Part shown: in pieces, positions 43,680 to 52,478 of the stretch
Position numbering within the stretch: the first letter of the stretch is position 1
How the letters are laid out: each line of letters opens with the position of its first letter
DNA from: Actinomyces graevenitzii C83
GTDB taxonomy: Bacteria; Actinomycetota; Actinomycetes; Actinomycetales; Actinomycetaceae
Length of the DNA: 64,000 nt
Direction: 5' to 3'
NCBI RefSeq assembly: GCF_000239695.1
Contig: NZ_JH470338.1
Coordinates: 1,644,439-1,708,438, forward strand
Program-made: the position numbers and the translations under genes
Notes under the pieces: model-generated
Database searches by the model: none
What the model saw: the letters and a program-made list of their open reading frames with translations, nothing else
What the model was told of the DNA's origin: nothing

Positions 43680-44240
43680 TTAGCGCAGGCCCTGTTCCAG
43701 TACGCGCTTGGCGTAGGTTAGGCGCTGGCTGTTGTTAGCGAACTGCAAGCTAGGCGGTCCATCTAGGAGCAAGGTGGCTAGGCCATGCACATAGGCCCAC
43801 AGGGCCATTTGCTGTTCTTCGCTGGCTTGGGGGTAAATGTTTTCGCATAGCGCGCTTAGCTGTTTGCGTGAGCTAGCTACGGCGGAAACAAAGTTAATGT
43901 CGCTTTCTGGCGTGTACATGTCAGAGCGGAACATGATGCGGAAAACGCCGGGGTTTTCTAAAGCAAAGCGCACGTAGGCATAACCGATGGCAACCGCGTC
44001 ACCTTCATCGCGAGCGCTAGCCAAAACCTCAGACAAAGACGTGAATCCGCCTGTCACTAAAGCGGTAATGATGGCTTCACGATTAGTGAAGTAGTGATAG
44101 GGCGCCTGGTGAGTGCAGCCAGCGCGGCGGGCTACCTCGCGCATACTTAAGCCGGCAGGGCCGAACTCGTCGAGTAGCTGCGTGGCAGAAACCAAAATGG
44201 CGTCGCGTAAATTTGAGCTGGTTTTAGGCTGTTTGGGCAC
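43680..44240 (-). CDS. TetR family transcriptional regulator
   Basis: A 186-residue one-component repressor. The helix-turn-helix is at about residues 30-55 (LSMREVARRAGCTHQAPYHYFTNREAI in outline), typical of TetR. The C-terminal domain (ALENPGVFRIMFRSDMY) resembles the WHG/TetR_C_33 group that often controls efflux or detoxification genes. A perfect palindrome 26 bp upstream of its start is a likely autoregulatory operator. The zinc alcohol dehydrogenase beyond the tRNA-Thr gene is a possible target, but no second palindrome was found there. Confidence 0.92.
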   Translation of the reverse strand: MPKQPKTSSNLRDAILVSATQLLDEFGPAGLSMREVARRAGCTHQAPYHYFTNREAIITALVTGGFTSLSEVLASARDEGDAVAIGYAYVRFALENPGVFRIMFRSDMYTPESDINFVSAVASSRKQLSALCENIYPQASEEQQMALWAYVHGLATLLLDGPPSLQFANNSQRLTYAKRVLEQGLR

Positions 44241-44265
44241 GCCTATAGCATAGTCATTACGAAAG

Positions 44266-44280
44266 TTAGACGCTGTCTAA
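44266..44280. promoter_or_regulatory. Likely TetR operator
   Basis: TTAGACGCTGTCTAA is a perfect 6-bp inverted repeat with a 3-bp centre. Its TTAGAC arms are of the kind bound by many TetR proteins. It overlaps the expected promoter of the minus-strand tetR gene. Confidence 0.65.
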
Positions 44281-44464
44281 AATCATAGAAGTAGAAATAG
44301 CTAGCCCCATATTTGGTCACGAACTTCACTAAAACTACCGATATGGGCAGTTTCGATAATTTTATACGTCTATTTTGTGATGCTTATGTCACTAGATTGA
44401 AAATGTGGCCTACGTCGGCCCGCTTGCGTATAGCTAGCAAAATTTGCCAGACTTAGGCGGTAAC

Positions 44465-44540
44465 GCCGCTTTAGCTCAGTTGGTAGAGCAGCTGTCTTGT
44501 AAACAGCAGGTCATCGGTTCGAGTCCGATAAGCGGCTCCA
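44465..44540 (+). tRNA. tRNA-Thr (anticodon TGT)
   Basis: GCCGCTT and AAGCGGC form the acceptor stem. The D-arm reads TAGCTCAGTTGGTAGAGCA, the anticodon loop CTTGTAA gives TGT, the T-loop is GGTTCGAGTCC and CCA is encoded. Confidence 0.97.
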
Positions 44541-44726
44541 ATATTGGCTGCAAAGCTACATTTTTGGTCGCATATGGCCCTATGTGGCTGTGTATGGTGC
44601 GTTGGCACGAGCTGGCGCCCCGATCTGGCCCCTAAACTATCGCCACCTGAGAAACCCCAGCGCCTTTTAAACGCGCCCTTAAGTATCCTGTTAATAAGGC
44701 AAAATTCTTTGATTTAAGGATGCTTT

Positions 44727-45755
44727 ATGCGCGCAGTCATTATGAACGCCCCCGGCGAGGTAGTGGTCGAACAGCGCCCCCTGCCAGTTATCCAAAAGCC
44801 CACTGACGCCGTCATCAAACTAGCTGCCAGCTGCATCTGTGGCTCAGACCTGTGGCCCTATCGCGGTATCCGCCCGGTAGACCATGAGGCTATGGGCCAC
44901 GAATATGTGGGTGAAGTGGTTGAGGTGGGCGCCGAGGTTACCAGCATTAAGCCTGGCGACTTTGTGGTGGGCTCCTTCTGCGCCTCCTGTGGCGAGTGTG
45001 AAATCTGCCAGGCCGGCTACCCCTCACGCTGCCAGCGCGCCATCGAGGCTGGTGAGGCCTATGTGCGCGGGGCTCAAGCGGAATACCTGCGGGTGCCCTT
45101 CGCTGACGGCACGCTAGTGGCCACCCCCTCCAAGCCTGAACCGGAACTCATCCCTGACCTGCTGGCGGCCTCTGATGTGTTAGGTACTGGTTGGTTTGCG
45201 GCTGATGCGGCGGGCGCGGCTGCGGGTAAGACTATTGCTGTTGTTGGCGACGGCGCCGTCGGGCTAGGGGCGGTTATTGGCGCCGCCCAGCTGGGGGCGA
45301 AGCGCGTAATTGCCATGTCTCGCCACGAAGCGCGCGCCAAACTGGCCCGCGAATTTGGGGCTACCGACGTCGTCGCTGAACGCGGAGAAGCAGGTGCCGC
45401 CAAGGTTAAAGAGTTAACCGGAGGGTATGGGGCCCACGGCACTGCTGAAGCTGTAGGCACCGAGCAAGCCATGCAACAGGCCCTAGCCTCTACCCGCTAC
45501 GGCGGCTATGTGGGCTTTGTGGGCGTACCCCACGGCGGCACCATCAGCGTAGATCAGCTATTTGGCAAGGAAGTACACCTATTTGGTGGCCCTGCACCCG
45601 TGCGCCGCTACCTGCCGCAGCTGATCAAGCTGATCTTTGAGCGCAAAATCCACCCCGGCAAGGTGTTCGACCTGGTGCTACCCATTGAGCAGGCCGCCGA
45701 AGGCTACGCCGCTATGGACCAGCGCCGCGCCACCAAGGTGATGTTGACCTTCTAA
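44727..45755 (+). CDS. Zinc-dependent alcohol dehydrogenase family protein (MDR)
   Basis: A medium-chain NAD(P)-dependent oxidoreductase of 342 residues. The catalytic zinc site is in CICGSD and GHEYVGEV. The structural zinc cluster is CASCGECEICQAGYPSRC near residue 90. The Rossmann loop is VVGDGAVGLGAV near residue 175. It resembles the threonine/sorbitol dehydrogenase-like branch; the substrate cannot be told. AAGGA lies before the ATG. Its stop codon abuts that of the convergent ung gene with no spacer, and a perfect hairpin just inside ung may end its transcript. Confidence 0.92.
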   Translation: MRAVIMNAPGEVVVEQRPLPVIQKPTDAVIKLAASCICGSDLWPYRGIRPVDHEAMGHEYVGEVVEVGAEVTSIKPGDFVVGSFCASCGECEICQAGYPSRCQRAIEAGEAYVRGAQAEYLRVPFADGTLVATPSKPEPELIPDLLAASDVLGTGWFAADAAGAAAGKTIAVVGDGAVGLGAVIGAAQLGAKRVIAMSRHEARAKLAREFGATDVVAERGEAGAAKVKELTGGYGAHGTAEAVGTEQAMQQALASTRYGGYVGFVGVPHGGTISVDQLFGKEVHLFGGPAPVRRYLPQLIKLIFERKIHPGKVFDLVLPIEQAAEGYAAMDQRRATKVMLTF

Positions 45756-46430
45756 TTAATCCAAAGACCAATCAACCGGGCTAACGCCTTGCTGTTCCAG
45801 CAAGGCGTTAGCCCTTGAAAAGGGCTTGGAACCAAAAAATCCGCGTGAAGCACTCAGCGGTGAGGGGTGGGCGCTAGCAATAATCGGGGTGTTGCCCAGC
45901 ATAGGAGTCAGCGACTGGGCCTGGCGCCCCCACAAAATCGCCACCAGCGCGCTATCGCGCGCCACCAGGGCTTTAATGGCCGCCTCGGTAACCTTCTCCC
46001 AACCCCAACCTTGGTGCGAAGCCGCCTGACCAGGGCTAACTGTAAGTACGCGGTTTAATAGCAGTACCCCACGCTGACTCCACGGCGTCAAATCCCCACT
46101 AGTAGGAATCGGCACCCCCAGATCGGCGTGCAGCTCCTTAAAAATGTTTTGCAGCGACTTGGGTGGCTTAACCCCCGGCGCTACCGAAAAGCTCAAGCCC
46201 ACCGCGTGCCCCGGCGTCGGATAGGGGTCCTGGCCCACAATCAGCACTTTCACCGCCGGCAAAGGCTGGCTAAAAGCCCGCAGCACATTAGTTCCCGCCG
46301 GCAGATAGCCGCGCCCAGCAGACACTTCGGCGCGCAGACGCTGGCCGATTTCGTGAATTATGGGCTCCACCGGTTCCAGGGCGGGTAGCCAAGAAGGGTC
46401 AACAAGTTGGCTCAGCGGCTTAGCATTCAT
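45756..46430 (-). CDS. ung: Uracil-DNA glycosylase
   Basis: It removes uracil from DNA. Family 1 motifs are the water-activating loop [18 protein letters not shown] (Asp near residue 68) and the minor-groove loop [15 protein letters not shown] (His near 190). The length of 224 residues is normal. Its C-terminal codons for [11 protein letters not shown] form a perfect 17-bp hairpin in DNA or RNA, described separately. The stop is contiguous with that of the alcohol dehydrogenase gene. Upstream, 68 bp separate it from the divergent LytR_C gene. Confidence 0.96.
   Translation of the reverse strand: MNAKPLSQLVDPSWLPALEPVEPIIHEIGQRLRAEVSAGRGYLPAGTNVLRAFSQPLPAVKVLIVGQDPYPTPGHAVGLSFSVAPGVKPPKSLQNIFKELHADLGVPIPTSGDLTPWSQRGVLLLNRVLTVSPGQAASHQGWGWEKVTEAAIKALVARDSALVAILWGRQAQSLTPMLGNTPIIASAHPSPLSASRGFFGSKPFSRANALLEQQGVSPVDWSLD
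45778..45814. terminator. Perfect 17-bp hairpin inside the 3' end of ung
   Basis: GGGCTAACGCCTTGCTG (45778-45794) pairs perfectly with 45798-45814 around a TTC loop. It lies within ung codons 20 bp upstream of its stop and 23 bp past the stop of the convergent dehydrogenase. Since these genes have no intergenic space, this is the likely terminator for the dehydrogenase and possibly for ung. Confidence 0.75.
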
Positions 46431-46486
46431 GCCATAAGCCTAACCGGCTCCGATGTGTGCTGTGCTCAAAAGGGGCCTTAACCCGG

Positions 46487-46492
46487 TAGCCT
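46487..46492 (+). promoter_or_regulatory. Minus-10 box for a leaderless LytR_C gene message
   Basis: TAGCCT ends seven bases before the GTG at 46499, identical in sequence and placement to the cysS box. Confidence 0.55.
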
Positions 46493-46498
46493 GTTAGC

Positions 46499-47128
46499 GT
46501 GGAATACGAGTACCCAGCCGACGAATTCGACGAGCCCAATGACAGCGTCCTGCCCGCAGGAGTGCATCGCCGCCCCCTACCAGCCTGGCGCAACTGGCTA
46601 CCCCTACTACTAATTGTGGTGATTGTGCCCGCCCTAGCCTGGGGGGCCCTGGCCCTATTTAAAGTAGCTGGTGGCACCAACTCCAGTGTGGCCACCTCAA
46701 TTGCCACCAAGATGGCCAGCAATAAAACAACGGCTAAAGCCAAGGCGACGACGTCGGCCTCAACTGAGGCTAAACCCAATAAACCCAATGCCACAGTGAT
46801 AACCACCCAAGCACCTGCTCCTACCCCCACTCCCACCCCCACCCAGTCGATCGACTACACCGTGGGCATTACTGTGCATAACGGCACCGACACTGCCGGG
46901 CTGGCTGGCCGAGCCGGTTCTAGCCTGGAAGGGGCTGGGTTTACCTCTGTAACCGTCTCGCCCGGGGTTTACTCCCAAGAGACCCCCACTGAATCCACGG
47001 TTTACTACGCCAGTGAAGATCGGGAAGCTGTTGCTAAGGCAGTGGCTAAAGAACTGGGTATCTCCAATGTGGAACTGTCTGCTGAGCAGGCCAGTTCCAA
47101 CCCCATTGTGGTGGTTTTGCGCAGCTAA
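46499..47128 (+). CDS. Membrane protein with LytR C-terminal domain
   Basis: A 209-residue protein with a short acidic cytoplasmic N-terminus and one membrane helix (NWLPLLLIVVIVPALAWGAL). A Ser/Thr/Lys/Pro linker including PTPTPTPTQ follows. The LytR_C domain (about residues 118-208) starts YTVGITVHNGTDTAGLAGRA and ends NPIVVVL. LytR_C domains are found in envelope-associated proteins; the binding partner is unknown. It is divergent from ung and precedes groEL by about 80 bp before the CIRCE operators. Confidence 0.88.
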   Translation: MEYEYPADEFDEPNDSVLPAGVHRRPLPAWRNWLPLLLIVVIVPALAWGALALFKVAGGTNSSVATSIATKMASNKTTAKAKATTSASTEAKPNKPNATVITTQAPAPTPTPTPTQSIDYTVGITVHNGTDTAGLAGRAGSSLEGAGFTSVTVSPGVYSQETPTESTVYYASEDREAVAKAVAKELGISNVELSAEQASSNPIVVVLRS

Positions 47129-47207
47129 AGGCATCATTGGTGGCCGCTAGGCCCTAGCCTCACCCGTCCTGGCTGGAAGGTGGGTGTGTTTGCTAACGGC
47201 CTAGCGC

Positions 47208-47234
47208 CTTGCACTCGCAGGGCGAGAGTGCCAA
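47208..47234. promoter_or_regulatory. CIRCE operator 1 upstream of groEL
   Basis: CTTGCACTC, nine bases, GAGTGCCAA. It fits the CIRCE rule TTAGCACTC-N9-GAGTGCTAA with changes in the outer bases of each arm, and is the HrcA repressor site. Confidence 0.85.
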
Positions 47235-47242
47235 CATATTAG

Positions 47243-47269
47243 TTAGCACTCCAAACGTGAGAGTGATAA
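47243..47269. promoter_or_regulatory. CIRCE operator 2 upstream of groEL
   Basis: TTAGCACTC, nine bases, GAGTGATAA, one base off the consensus. Its start is 35 bp after that of operator 1 and it is 102 bp before the groEL ATG. Two CIRCE sites indicate tight HrcA control. Confidence 0.92.
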
Positions 47270-47370
47270 GACCAGCCGGAAGGTGAGGGTCTGGTTGCGC
47301 TGAGACATGAACAGCGTGGCCATACTCGTCCGTCGCGGGCACCACCCGGCATCCAACTTTGGAGAAATAA

Positions 47371-48990
<1,620 letters not shown>

Positions 48991-49014
48991 GCCGCTAAGC
49001 ATTAGCTATAGCCG

Positions 49015-49054
49015 CCTGGGCCTCGTGAAATGCACGAGGCCCAGGCCTTTTTAT
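49015..49054 (+). terminator. Terminator after groEL
   Basis: CCTGGGCCTCGTG pairs with CACGAGGCCCAGG around AAATG, followed by CCTTTTTAT. Confidence 0.93.
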
Positions 49055-49164
49055 AGCTATGGTTTATGGCCTTAACTGACTTGGTTTGCGCTTATAAAAC
49101 CAAGTTCTAACAAAGTGTTAGGTAACCGTCATGTTTGGACGGCCTGCCGTCGGCTGACACTGGC

Positions 49165-49170
49165 TAGCAT
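49165..49170 (+). promoter_or_regulatory. Minus-10 box for a leaderless L,D-transpeptidase message
   Basis: TAGCAT ends seven bases before the GTG at 49177. No ribosome-binding site was seen. Confidence 0.55.
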
Positions 49171-49176
49171 AGGGGT

Positions 49177-50616
49177 GTGTTGAAGTTGAAGTGTAAGCGC
49201 AGGGTTGTAGTAGCCCTGCTATCGGTGACGTCGCTAGTTGGTGCTAGCGCTGGAGCGGTTGCCTACGCTAACTCCTATACCTCGCGAGTGGTGCCCTCTA
49301 CTACTGTCTCGGGTGTGGATATCAGTGGGCTTAATACCAAAGCCCTAACAGCCAAGCTGGAACGAGCTACGGCTGAAACTAAATTTGTTATCACCACCGA
49401 CGGTAAAGCCTCAACCTACACTGCCAGCCAGCTGGGTCTAAGTCTCAACACTAAAGAGCTGGTAAAGCAGGCTATGGCTCCCAGTCGTGACGTAACCAAG
49501 CGTTACAGCGCGCTATTTGATGAGCACTCGCTGCAGGCCAAATTCTCCCTGAAAACCTCAGCAGTAACCGAGGTAGCCACCAAGCTAAATGCCCAGCTTA
49601 AAAACCCGGCTAAAGACGCCCAGGTGGTGCTAGCCGGTGACGGTGAAAGCCTAAGCGCCACCGCCGCCCAAACCGGTGAGCGGGTAGATTCTGCTGCCCT
49701 AGCCAAGCTAGTGCACGAAAAGGTACAGCTGGGTAAAACCGTCTCTATCACCGCCCCGGTAACTACCCACAAGCCCGACATTTCCACTGCCGAGGCCACG
49801 GCTGCCGCCGCCGGCGCCGCTAACATGCTTACCCCCACCGTCACTTTGACTGACGGCATTGACAGCTTTGGCGCCACCAACGCCGATAAAGCCAGCTGGC
49901 TCAGCTTCAAACGCACCAGCTCAGGTGTAAGCGTGGTGTATGACCAGGACAAGATCAAAGCCTGGGTAACTAAGGTAGCCAAAGGCACCGAAACCAAGGC
50001 GGCTGTCCCCAGCCTGCGCACCGTGGATGCTAAAGGTAACCAGGTGGCCGTAACCACCGTAGGGGACGTGGCCTACACGGCCTCCAACATTGGCCAGGTA
50101 ACCAGCGAAATGATTACCGCGCTAAATGCCGGTGAAGACTACTCTGGCTCCTTTGACTACGCCGAAGGCTACGTATGGCAAGACCGCCACCAGCCTGAAG
50201 GCAAGGAAGTAACCGCCTACCAGCCCGCCAGTAACGAAAAATGGGTTGATGTTGATCTAACCAACCACACCGTTACCGCCTATGTGGGCACCAAAATCGT
50301 GTGGGGGCCGGTAGGTATGGTTTCCGGCGCCCCTGACACTCCCACAGTTGAAGGTACCTTCAAGGTCCACCTCAAATATGAGTACCAGACCATGGAGGGC
50401 GCCAACTCAGACGGCTCTAAGTATGAAACCCCGGATGTACCTTGGGTTACCTACTTTGAGGGTGGTTACGCCCTGCACGGTGCCTACTGGCGTGACCGCT
50501 TTGGTTACGACGCCGGTTACAACGGCTCCCACGGCTGCGTAAACATGAAGGTGGAAGACGCCAAGTGGATCTACGACTGGGCCCCTGAGGGCACCACCGT
50601 AGTTTCACACTACTAA
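49177..50616 (+). CDS. L,D-transpeptidase with VanW-like peptidoglycan-binding domain
   Basis: An exported cross-linking enzyme that forms 3-3 bonds in peptidoglycan or attaches proteins to it. A signal peptide/anchor covers about residues 9-30 (VVVALLSVTSLVGASAGAVAYA in outline). A putative peptidoglycan-binding region follows, with repeats starting VDISGLNTKAL. The YkuD domain fills the last ~130 residues with catalytic SHGCVNM and HGAYW. A GTG start is used. Its stop overlaps that of the convergent WXG100 gene by four bases. Confidence 0.93.
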   Translation: MLKLKCKRRVVVALLSVTSLVGASAGAVAYANSYTSRVVPSTTVSGVDISGLNTKALTAKLERATAETKFVITTDGKASTYTASQLGLSLNTKELVKQAMAPSRDVTKRYSALFDEHSLQAKFSLKTSAVTEVATKLNAQLKNPAKDAQVVLAGDGESLSATAAQTGERVDSAALAKLVHEKVQLGKTVSITAPVTTHKPDISTAEATAAAAGAANMLTPTVTLTDGIDSFGATNADKASWLSFKRTSSGVSVVYDQDKIKAWVTKVAKGTETKAAVPSLRTVDAKGNQVAVTTVGDVAYTASNIGQVTSEMITALNAGEDYSGSFDYAEGYVWQDRHQPEGKEVTAYQPASNEKWVDVDLTNHTVTAYVGTKIVWGPVGMVSGAPDTPTVEGTFKVHLKYEYQTMEGANSDGSKYETPDVPWVTYFEGGYALHGAYWRDRFGYDAGYNGSHGCVNMKVEDAKWIYDWAPEGTTVVSHY

Positions 50617-50903
50617 CGCATCACGAACTGGCTGCGTACCTGCGCCTCAGTGCTGGAGTAGGTGGTGGCCGCGTTACCCAAAGCCAAGCTGATGTGCTCT
50701 AGGCAGGTGTTGACCTGGTTTTGGGCCTGAGCCCACTCGTGTTCGCAGGCCGCCGCCTGGGTGGCGGCCTGCCCCTTCCAGCTGGATTGCAAGGCCTTAA
50801 GGGCACTGTCTAGGGCTTGGGCATCGGCACGGATAGAGCCGCATAGGCGGCTGGCGCGAGCCGAGTTTGACTCCAACTCGTCAATGTTGGCGCTAATGAT
50901 CAT
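50613..50903 (-). CDS. WXG100 family (ESAT-6-like) protein
   Basis: A 96-residue helical-hairpin protein of the type exported by type VII secretion. The central turn is SSWKGQAA (W-x-G) near residue 42. The protein is acidic and Ala/Gln-rich, and lacks a signal peptide. The C-terminal YSSTEAQVR contains a Y-x-x-x-(D/E)-like pattern (YSSTE) used as a secretion signal. AGGAG lies about 8 bp before the ATG. No EccC/EssC-type secretion gene is within the window. A perfect 13-bp inverted repeat lies just upstream. Confidence 0.85.
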   Translation of the reverse strand: MIISANIDELESNSARASRLCGSIRADAQALDSALKALQSSWKGQAATQAAACEHEWAQAQNQVNTCLEHISLALGNAATTYSSTEAQVRSQFVMR

Positions 50904-50921
50904 GATGGGCTCCTAACTATG

Positions 50922-50952
50922 TTGAGGTAGCAGCGCTATGCTGCTACCTCAA
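50922..50952. promoter_or_regulatory. Perfect 13-bp inverted repeat upstream of the WXG100 gene
   Basis: TTGAGGTAGCAGC (50922-50934) pairs with GCTGCTACCTCAA (50940-50952). It lies 18 bp before the start codon on the minus strand, so it may act as an operator, as a 5' hairpin, or as a terminator for the upstream HD-fold gene. No T-tract is seen. Confidence 0.6.
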
Positions 50953-51136
50953 AGTTAGATCTAGGCGCCACTGGCTTGTTTGCAGGCTGTGGTTAAGTGC
51001 TGGGGGCGCAAAAACTTATCCACCTGTGCACAAAACCGGTGGCACGGCGCTCAGCTGGCTCAGTTAGCTAACAGCCGGCTCAGTTGGCTAAAGCGCAAGC
51101 GGCGCCTAGCACTCTCGCTGGGCGAGCAACTGCCTG

Positions 51137-52351
51137 TTAAAACTCTCCGTCTGGACTAATGTCAGTTACCACCGGAATCTCGCCAGTACGCTGGGCGCGG
51201 GCCTGAGCAGCCAACTTAGCGCGGCGCTCAACTACTTCCTGCATGGTTTGACGGGCTACCTCAGCAGCCTCTTGACGACTAGTTGTCTGCAGCGGTTTCT
51301 TCTTGGATTTAAGCAGGTGGTCAATATCGGCGATACAAGACTCCATAGTGGTGGCCTCACTGTGGCGCTCACCAGGGTGCGTCGTAGCTGACTTAACCTC
51401 CGCAGGTACCACCGGCTTGGGTTTATTGGAAACCGGCGGCACATAGGGCTCAGACTCCAGCTCTGCCTCAGCCACGGTAGCTGACCCGCTCGTAGCCGGG
51501 GCGGTGGCGGGAGTAGACGACGTCGTCGCTAAAGACCCGGCAACCGGCGCCGTACCTGCCACACTGGCTGCACTAGCCGCGCTTAACGCCACAGATTCAG
51601 GGGAGGGGGCACTTGCGGGGGTAACAAAACGGTCAAAGTCGACGACGGCGTCGTTGTCAGCCTCCAAAATAGACAGCTTGCTGCTTAACCGACGCAGCTC
51701 AGCCTCAAGATTTTCACGAGCCGGCAGCTCCCAATGCTGACCCAGGGGAGAGGCAAACAGGCGATCACGCGCTAGTAGCTTACGCACAATCGTGGTGCGG
51801 GTGCGCAAATAAGTCAGCAGCGGCAAATGTGCGTATTCAGAATAGATAAGGCGTGAATATTCGCGATAACGCTGGGGTTCAATAGCCAAACAACCCAAGT
51901 CCGCATCAGACAAAGCTGCCGCATCAATGTCGGAAGTAGGCAGGTCATGGCGGCGTAGATTCATAATCAGCTCAGAGACGCGGTTAGCGTTCTTCTCCGA
52001 CACGCCCGCCGCCGTCAGCTCCTCATAAGCCAAAGCAGCAGATGCAGCCTCATCCTCACCACCGTTACGGTGCATGGCCTGATCAGCAGAAACACTAAAA
52101 ATAGCGCCGTGATACCAGGCGGCTAGGCGAACCAGATCCGGGTTACGGGTCTCCTCGCTTAGCTCATCTACACGTGTAAGCAGATCAATTAAGTGGCGTA
52201 AGTTGTGGAACGCGCGATCCGGAGTGGACCACAGCGTGATCAGGTTGGTGCCCATGTCGCGAAGCTGCTCACGTGAGGCGCTAGCCCCAGCATGGCTCAT
52301 AGATTGCACATAGGCAGGAAGTAGCCACTGCGGTACGTCTGTGACGCCCAT
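51137..52351 (-). CDS. HD-fold protein with altered HD motif
   Basis: A 404-residue protein. Residues 1-215 match the family of predicted metal-dependent HD phosphohydrolases: HNLRH (49-53), then AAWYHGAIF where a WFHD-type motif is expected, and a later ADLGCLA and SEYAHL. The HD aspartate is Gly82 here, one base change (GAC to GGC), so activity may be lost. Residues 230-340 are a low-complexity Ser/Ala/Pro linker; the C-terminal 60 residues are helical and charged. I choose ATG 52351 behind GGGAGG; the longer frame adds 14 residues. Confidence 0.75.
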   Translation of the reverse strand: MGVTDVPQWLLPAYVQSMSHAGASASREQLRDMGTNLITLWSTPDRAFHNLRHLIDLLTRVDELSEETRNPDLVRLAAWYHGAIFSVSADQAMHRNGGEDEAASAALAYEELTAAGVSEKNANRVSELIMNLRRHDLPTSDIDAAALSDADLGCLAIEPQRYREYSRLIYSEYAHLPLLTYLRTRTTIVRKLLARDRLFASPLGQHWELPARENLEAELRRLSSKLSILEADNDAVVDFDRFVTPASAPSPESVALSAASAASVAGTAPVAGSLATTSSTPATAPATSGSATVAEAELESEPYVPPVSNKPKPVVPAEVKSATTHPGERHSEATTMESCIADIDHLLKSKKKPLQTTSRQEAAEVARQTMQEVVERRAKLAAQARAQRTGEIPVVTDISPDGEF

Positions 52352-52478
52352 AGGACAATCCTCCCAGCTCGGTAAGGTGATGCCAGCCAACAAGCAGGCA
52401 TATTGAAAAACAATCAGCTAGGCTACCGTTCCTGGCTGCAAATTTCTATGAAATAACTCTAAAAACATACTGTAAGTG

